A stretch of 13,892 bases of DNA from Auxenochlorella pyrenoidosa (taxonomy: Eukaryota > Chlorophyta > Trebouxiophyceae > Chlorellales > Chlorellaceae), in contig KQ482053.1 in NCBI GenBank assembly GCA_001430745.1, positions 199,689-213,580 on the forward strand, written 5' to 3'. The translations under genes and the position numbers were made by a program. Below are positions 8,350 through 13,892 of this stretch, piece by piece; the stretch's first letter is position 1; each line of letters opens with the position of its first letter. The notes under the pieces were generated by a model. It was given only the letters and a program-made list of their open reading frames with translations, searched no databases and was not told where the DNA came from.

Positions 8350-8841
8350 GCCGGCGTGTTGCATCGTTTGCAGCAGCGGCACCCCCAGTGCGGCCTGCCG
8401 CCCGCGGCCCTGTGACTGCTATCTCTGCAACGTGAAAGATGTCTCTTGTATGAAATTTTCCTCCAGGCATGGGCGGCGCATGCCAGCTGTCCTGCGGTGG
8501 CGACGGCAGTCACACGGTGCCCGCTCGGCTTCGCCAGACTGTTTGCAAGGCGGAGCCATCCCTATCGTGCCTAGAATGCTCCTTTAGTGCATCACTAATG
8601 TGCCAGCTCCACGCCTCTATCAATTGACCACAAGGGCGATTTGTGATGGAGTGTTTAAGAGCCCGGGCGCTGGATGAGCTCACCCCGATGATGTAAACCC
8701 TGCCTAAGAGCGAGATAGAAGGCACCTGCTGACCTTGTCCCTCCAGAGTTGGTTCCTGTGCTTCTTTGCAAAAGCCTTCGCCTCTATTATCAGTAAGAGT
8801 GCTCGACAGGCAAGAGGTCGTCTGATTCAAAACAGGAAGCA

Positions 8842-11800
8842 ATGGGCAAGGTTGTTGCAGTTTGCGGCGCCACTGGCAAGCAGGGCGGTGGCGTCGTGGC
8901 GGCGCTGCAGCGCCTGGGCGGCTTCACCATCCGCGCGCTGACCCGCAACCCTGACAGCGCCGCGTCCAAAAAGCTGGCCGGAGCCGGTGTTGAGGTAATG
9001 CATGCTTGGAAACCTACTTACAATGTTGGCAGCGGTAGCGAAGTGTCACGGCTTGGCTCTTGGCTCTCTCTCTCTGCCAGCTGCCGCCGCTGGCGCCAGC
9101 TGTACGGTTGGCACGCCCGCACCACAGGCGTGTGTATCAGCGCGTGCCAAGGGTCACGCGGAGCAGTCTCGCGGAGCGAGAGACTCTCTCCCTCCCGTTG
9201 GAATCGCCACCATCACCCACTGTGCCCTCTTACTCTCTTTAAACCCGCCCCTGCAGCTGGTCAAGGCGGACTTCGAGGACCCCGCCTCCCTGGATGCCGC
9301 CTTCAAGGGCGCCGACGCCGTGTTCGCGGTCACGGGTGGGCAGCCGGGGCGTCGCAGTCGGTGTGACTGTGACCGTGACTGTGACTGTTGGAGCGTGCAG
9401 TGCAGGCGACAGGCAGCGCCTTGTGGCAGGTGCCACTTGTGTGCACACCCGCCTGGGCAGGGCCTCCAGCGCTGCGTGGCGGCCGCCTGCTGCATCCCTC
9501 CCCGCAGACTGGTGGCTGGCTTGCAACGCCGACGCCCTGCGCGAGAAGAAGCAGGGTGAGTCTGCATGCTGGTGCCTCCAAGGCAGAGTCTGGCAGCCTG
9601 AGCGCGCCAGCCTGGCACTGCGCGCCTCCTGCCATCCCGCCTCCCTTGCACTGCCTGTGCCTGCTTGCCTGTGCTTGCAGGGTAGCCAGCAGCGAACGCA
9701 GCTTGATGCACAGACCGTGCATGGTTGCAGCCGGCTGCCAGGTGGCTGCCGCAGCTATGCAGGGTCTGCGCCAGCCTGGCACTGCCCACTTGTTCACTTG
9801 CCCGCTAAAAGGAGTGCAAGCTTGCGCTGCCCTTGATGCGGCTTCCCTTGTTGGCGGGCATCAACCTGGTGGACGCATCCCTTCTCTCTGGGATACTCCG
9901 GGCACCGGCAGCTCACCCACCCGCCCATCTGCTGCCCTCCCCTTGCCCCCAGGCGTCAACGTTGTGGACGCCGCCAAGCGGCAGGGGGTGAAGCACTTTG
10001 TGTGGAGCAGCCTGGAGGACACGCGGCCCGCGCTGGCCGGCACCGCTGAAGCGCTGCAGGTGGGGGGAGGAGGCCCTCCAGCCTGGTGCTGTGTGCTGTT
10101 GATCTTCACATGCCAGGGCAGCCCGGTCTTTGAAAAGTCTGTGGCTGGGGCCCAGCCTCCACCACTGCCTGCAGGTGATGGCCTGCCAGCTGCCTGCACC
10201 TGCAGTCTGAACCCGAGGCTTGTTGCGCATGTTCTGTCTCGCCCTCGCAGGCAGACTACACCGTGCCCTTCTACGATGCCAAGAACGAGGTGGAGCACTA
10301 TGCACGCGAGCAGGCAAGCTCCGGCTGCTCGTGCGCTGTGGGTGCGAGCACCTCGCTGGGGACAGGTGCTGCAGCAGGTCCCTGGCACGTGGGCCACCTC
10401 ACGCAAAGCCGGCGGGTCGGGTGCACGGCGTGGTGCCGCGCAAGCCTCCTCGCCTCCTCGCATCATCCACCTGCCCACCCAGCCGCTGCGGCCCCTCTGG
10501 CACACCCTGCTCTGCAGCTGGGCGACGCGGTGACTGCCGTGTACCCCTCGGCCTTCATGGAGAACCTGCTGCCCGGCGGGGGCCAGAGCCCCACCAGGCA
10601 GCCCGACGGCAGCATCGTCCTGACCCTGCCCATCGAGACTGTGGTGGGCTGGCCGGGGGGAGGGGGGTCGTGGTGGGCTGGCCGGGAGGGGGCCATGGAA
10701 TGCGTGGCACAGGCGGGCAGCAGTGTGGGCTGTCGCTTTCATGACAAAGGGGGCCGTCCACGGGGTCGGTCCAGTTGCAACTGAATTGACAGCGCCGATG
10801 TGGTAGGCTCGTGCTGGGTTGGCAGGGTGGCGTAAAATGTCCGGGAAGGCAGGGGGGCATGGGAGTTGCCTGTCTGGCGGGGGCAGCGTCCGCGGGCCAG
10901 CCTGGCATCTGATGGCTGCGACTGCTCAATGGGCGCCTGCTGCCTGCCGGCTGACACCAGCAGCTGGCTCCGTGCCCGCGAAGAGCCCCAGGCCGCCCTG
11001 CTTGGCACTTGCCGCTGTTCCACAGACACCATGGCGCCAGCATCTCGTGCATCGCGTGCATGCTCATTGCTGCCTCTCCTCCCTACTTTTCGTCCTCCAC
11101 TGCAGTGGGCCTGGTGCGCCACGCTCGACATCGGCGCAGTGGCTGCCGCCGTCATCAAGGGCGGGCCGGCCGAGTGGGGCGGCAAGACGGTGGGCGTGGC
11201 GGGCGAGTACGCAACCCTGCAGCAGGTGGCTGACGTGTTCAGCCGCGTGCTGGGGAAGAAAGTGAGATCGAGGGTTCGATGGTGGAGAGGCATGGGGCTT
11301 GACGCACAGTGTTGGCGAGTGGGCGCGCTGCCTGCAGTCGAGACGCAGGCTACCTGCGCGGGGTATGCCAGATGGCGTCCTGGCTGAATGGTGTGGCTGG
11401 CACGCGTGCACACATTATTGCTGCATTTCTCGGCGCTTTTGCAGAGCGCTGACGCCTGCCGTTGGTCGGCTTGCTGCTCGCCTGCAGGTGACGGCGGTCT
11501 GCCCCAAGAACGACGAGTGGGTGAAGTCGGCCCAGGGCGCTGGGATGCCAGAGATCTTTGCCAAGGCCTTGGGCAACATGTGAGCACGGTTGCAGGGGGA
11601 TACATACAAGGTTGTGGGCAGGGATAGGAGCCGAATTGCCCAGGCCAGCAGGACCCACCCGAGGTGGTTATGTGCAGGTCTGCTGTCGCACAGCAGGGGC
11701 CAGGCAGGGGTGCCCCGCACGTCCGCCAGCCCTCCTTTTCCGCAGGTTCCTGTGCTGCAGAGCTGCGCGCATGACCAGCGCCGCCAGAACTCGCCCACAG

Positions 11801-11976
11801 CGTGCCGCGCATCCATGCTGCAATCCCTCCCTGCACCCAGGTTCCTGTTCTACGCTCTGGTGCCCATGGCTGCGCTGCGCCCGCTGGAGGAGACGCGCGC
11901 GCTGCACCCCGGGGTGCAGACCCTGGAGACCTTCCTCACCGCCCACAAGGACAAGTTTGCGGAGCTGATCGCCTGA
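8842..11976 (+). CDS. NmrA-like (HSCARG/NMRAL1-type) NAD(P)-binding protein, copy 2
   Basis: Nine exons: 8842-8994, 9257-9335, 9508-9555, 9953-10059, 10251-10313, 10518-10643, 11106-11261, 11488-11579, 11841-11976; 319 residues. Exon lengths equal those of copy 1 except exon 6, one codon shorter. The dinucleotide loop GATGKQG is at residues 9-15. VTDWW, AAKRQGVKHFVWSSLED, YDAKNEVEHYAREQ, FMENLLPG, DIGAVAAAV and LGNMFLFYA follow in family order. Exons 1, 2, 4 and 7 are nearly the same as in copy 1, while exons 3, 5, 6 and 8 differ most, so the cofactor half is held and surface or ligand regions have diverged. Intron 5 starts GCAAGC at 10314 (GC-AG) where copy 1 has GT, is 204 bases long, phase 0 and free of stops. 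The exon 6 donor lies in a duplicated 17-base block, so 10640 is a possible alternative end. A TGTAA at 12126 probably ends the transcript. Confidence 0.9.
9363..9386 (+). repeat. GTGACY hexamer repeat
   Basis: Four hexamers, GTGACT GTGACC GTGACT GTGACT, lie in intron 2 of NmrA copy 2, shortly after the donor at 9336. The equivalent intron of copy 1 lacks them, so they arose after duplication or were lost there. Confidence 0.85.
9604..9785 (+). repeat. 18-base exact direct repeat
   Basis: GCGCCAGCCTGGCACTGC is found at 9604-9621 and again at 9768-9785, 164 bases apart, both in intron 3 of NmrA copy 2. The 18 bases include the partial palindrome GCCAGCCTGGC. Confidence 0.8.
9843..9876 (+). 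pseudogene. Ghost of the exon 4 start in intron 3, NmrA copy 2
   Basis: 9857-9876 matches 17 of 20 bases of the acceptor/exon 4 start at 9952-9971 (offset 95), and weaker similarity continues back through the pyrimidine tract. The G of the acceptor is kept but its A (9951) corresponds to G here, so the ghost acceptor is dead. It reads as GINLVDA, nearer to copy 1 (GKNLVDA) than to its own gene (GVNVVDA). Confidence 0.65.
10641..10686 (+). repeat. Duplicated exon 6 donor block, NmrA copy 2
   Basis: GTGGTGGGCTGGCCGGG at 10641-10657 spans the proposed exon 6 end and donor (10643/10644). It recurs exactly at 10670-10686, offset 29. Using the second copy as donor would shift the frame. Confidence 0.8.
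11731..11758 (+). repeat. Decoy acceptor resembling exon 9 start, NmrA copy 2
   Basis: CAGGTTCCTGT at 11743-11753 repeats exactly at 11838-11848, the true exon 9 acceptor (offset 95), and about 21 of 28 bases match across 11731-11758. The AG here is intact. Splicing to it would replace the FLFYA block with FLCCRAAR and shift the rest out of frame. Confidence 0.6.
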
Positions 11977-12386
11977 GGGCAGCGGGCATGGCTGCCGCGG
12001 GTGCCCACGCCCACCTGGGCTCTGGCCGGGAGCGCACCGGTGGGCGCGCACGCCCCCCCGTGCTGCCTCTTCCTGAAACTCCCAAAAGTTTGCAATTATT
12101 CAGGGTTGAGCTCGCGCATACACAATGTAAAGCCCGTGGCAGTGCACGCTGGTTGAGACCTGCTACCAGAGGGTTCAGGCATTGCGATCCGAGGGCCACG
12201 GCGTGAGCGGCAGCCCCGCTGCCAGTGTGCCCATGGCAGCCCTTCACAACCCTGCGGCGCGCTGGTCTATTCCGATCGCAGTCTCTGTGCCTGTTGCACC
12301 GATTCGGACCCCGCCAGCCCCGCGGATCACCTCAGTTGGACTTGTGTTCAGAGCAGAGGCCCTGCGGTTGAGCGGCGAGCGGCGCG
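11977..12386. other. Interval between NmrA copy 2 and coatomer gene
   Basis: It holds the 3' UTR and poly(A) signal of NmrA copy 2 and the promoter/5' UTR of the coatomer gene. The stretch 12090-12130 is locally AT-rich. No ORF or RNA gene is supported. Confidence 0.6.
12126..12130 (+). other. Probable UGUAA polyadenylation signal, NmrA copy 2
   Basis: TGTAA lies 150 bases after the stop at 11976 in a locally AT-rich stretch, a position typical for green-algal 3' ends. Confidence 0.65.
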
Positions 12387-13719
12387 ATGGTGGTGCTGGC
12401 GGCAGCGGTGGTCACCAAGACGGGCAAAGGCGAGCGGGAGCGCCGGCTGTTGGGCGGGAGAGGGGACGCTGGCCTCGGCTCGCCTGGCTGCTTGCAGGGT
12501 CGCTCACGCCCCTCTCATACCCTGCTGCAGCGCTCGTATCGCGCCAGTTCGTGGATATGAGCCGCATCCGCATTGAGGGCCTCCTCGCGGCCTTCCCCAA
12601 GCTTGTGGGCACCGGCAAGCAGCACACCTACGTGGAGACAGAGAACGTGCGCTATCTGTACCAGCCGATCGAGGTGCGGGACCGGGGGAGGGCCTGCAGC
12701 GCACTGCAGTCGCGGGGCGGGCCGCGGCGTAGTGGGCAAGCGGGCGCACACTCCTGTGCTGCATGCTTGCAGGCATGTTGATTGCTGCACCCGGAGCTGC
12801 ACCCTGAGCTGGTGCTGACCCTGCAGCCTCGGCACTCTGGTTTGGCACGCCGCGCCCATCCTGCAGCCCCGCGCATCCCTGGCATTGCGCCGTCGCACGC
12901 CCGCCCCGCCGGGCCTCTGGGTCACACCCACCTGCCTGCACCCCCCCTGCAGTCCATGTACCTGGTGCTGGTCACCAACAAGAGCAGCAACATCCTGGAG
13001 GACCTGGAGACGCTGCGGCTGTGCGGCAAGGTGGTGCCAGAATATGTGGAGGCGCTGGAGGAAGAGGAGGTGAGGCCCGGCTGGGTGCTGCTCTTGCTTG
13101 GGCTTTTAAGTCAGTAAGTGTCCAGAGTATGTGGAGGCACTGGAGGAAACAGAGGTGAAGCCCGGCTGGGTGCTGCTTCTGTTTGGGCTTAAACTCTGCC
13201 CAGCTGCAGGCGGAAGTTGCGATACAGACCCGCTTCAGCCGGCGGGCCGGGGCCGCAGCAGAGTCTGACGCGGCCGGAAAGGGCGTTGCAGGCATGCTGG
13301 GGGTGGGCTGGGGAGGCTGCCGGCAATACCCCGTGGCCCTCGGCTGGCGGCGCCCACCACGCGATGCGGCACCCCTCGCTTGCAGGTGGCGCTGGCGGCC
13401 TTTGACCTGCTCTTTGCCTTTGACGAGGTCATCTCCCTGGGCCACAAGGAGAATGTGACTGTCAGCCAGGTGTGCTGGGCCGTGGGGGCGCAGGGCACGT
13501 GCCGTGCCACCCGCCACGCCGCCTGCACCCCGATGCGCACGCACAGAGGCCCTGGGGACGGGGATGCTGGCTGCTGGCGCGCAGGGTGTCACGCGCGCAT
13601 GCCGCGGCCCCCCGAAACCCCGCATGCCGCGCCCTGCCTGCCCCTTTCCGCCCCCGCAGGTGCTGCAAAACACCGAGATGGAGTCGCACGAGGAGAAGCT
13701 GCACAAGATGATCATCCAG
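12387..13719 (+). CDS. ARCN1: Coatomer subunit delta (delta-COP/archain), N-terminal part
   Basis: Exons: 12387-12429, 12531-12673, 12953-13069, 13386-13469, 13660-13719; 149 residues, and the gene runs off the right edge in intron 5. Delta-COP is the medium-type subunit of the COPI F-subcomplex, which coats Golgi-to-ER vesicles on the cytosolic side. The part seen is the longin domain: [20 protein letters not shown] (1-20), then [20 protein letters not shown] (about 27-46), [29 protein letters not shown] (about 73-92), [19 protein letters not shown] and MESHEEK (about 136-142). These match plant and animal delta-COP at the same spacing. Intron 1 has a GC donor (GCGAGC at 12430); it is phase 1 and rejoins K-A-L-V with no extra residue, and no GT nearby keeps the frame. 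The end of exon 3 and its donor are duplicated inside intron 3. Confidence 0.93.
13037..13190 (+). repeat. Duplicated exon 3 end and donor, coatomer delta
   Basis: 13037-13105 (last 33 bases of exon 3 plus the first 36 of intron 3) recurs at 13122-13190, offset 85, with about 60 of 69 bases the same. The copy reads [11 protein letters not shown] followed by a GTGAAG donor. Of the differences in its coding part, the E and A codon changes are silent and one codon changes E to T. Confidence 0.88.
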
Positions 13720-13892
13720 GTGGGTGGGCGCAGCCCTGCTGCTGCCCCATGAGGCAGGCCCCGAGCTTTTGTGCTGGGTGGCCGCTCAGGGAGGCTGCTG
13801 TGCCCGTGGCCGCCGCTCCAGCTGCACGTCCCCGCCTATTCTGCACACAGTTCTTCACCTGCCCCACCCACCACCCGCCCCCCGGGCCCTCC

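Larger units (their letters stand above)
8016..8841. other. Interval between the two NmrA genes
   Basis: This is the 3' UTR of copy 1, then spacer, then the promoter of copy 2. It contains a ghost of the copy 1 C-terminus (8040-8065), a TGTAA signal at 8235-8239, and three 12-base tandem units at 8314-8349. The upstream sequences of the two NmrA genes are not alike by eye, although their coding exons are, so their promoters have diverged or the duplication began near the ATG. No further gene is supported. Confidence 0.6.

Noticed and set aside
9167..9181. Small hairpin TCTCGC-GGA-GCGAGA in NmrA copy 2 intron 1
   Set aside because: Six-base stem of this kind is expected by chance in GC-rich introns.
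10739..11836. Minus-strand open frame of 365 codons
   Set aside because: Antisense to NmrA copy 2 exons 7 and 8; the sense strand has matching family motifs and conserved exon lengths, the antisense has none.
12796..12826. Another ghost, resembling the exon 3 acceptor of coatomer
   Set aside because: CTGGTGCTG and CTGCA words are shared, but the alignment is weak and such words are common here.

Overview
The window looks like nuclear DNA of a green alga, most likely a trebouxiophyte of the Chlorella/Micractinium kind. The evidence is high GC, many short exons split by introns of about 80-580 bases, strong G/C third-position bias, UGUAA-type polyadenylation signals, and a coatomer subunit that resembles the plant/algal form. 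The genus is inference; the eukaryotic gene structure is seen directly. Most long open frames are antisense or out-of-frame shadows produced by high GC, so genes were rebuilt exon by exon from splice sites, reading phase and paralogue or family comparison.

Layout: (1) minus strand, 2534 down to 193 and on past the left edge: the 5' part of a CFAP58-type axonemal coiled-coil protein (7 exons, all introns phase 0). (2) About 257 bases away and divergent, 2792-3560 plus: a small unrecognised protein with an acidic stretch and hydrophobic C-terminal segments. (3) 3561-4800: a gene-poor stretch with a perfect hairpin. (4) 4801-8015 and 8842-11976 plus: a tandem pair of NmrA-like (HSCARG/NMRAL1-type) Rossmann-fold genes with the same nine-exon structure and about three quarters protein identity by eye. 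(5) 12387 plus to the right edge: the N-terminal longin region of coatomer delta (5 exons seen).

The genes do not form one pathway. CFAP58 belongs to the motile cilium, the NmrA pair to redox/NADP(H) sensing or related regulation, and coatomer delta to Golgi-ER vesicle coats. The most unusual feature is structural: in the NmrA pair and the coatomer gene, short sequences spanning exon edges (splice acceptors, donors or the stop codon) are duplicated 29-125 bases away, giving ghost splice sites and a ghost C-terminus. Three introns have GC-AG ends. Four NmrA introns are phase 0, a multiple of three long and free of in-frame stops, so they could be retained without breaking the protein.
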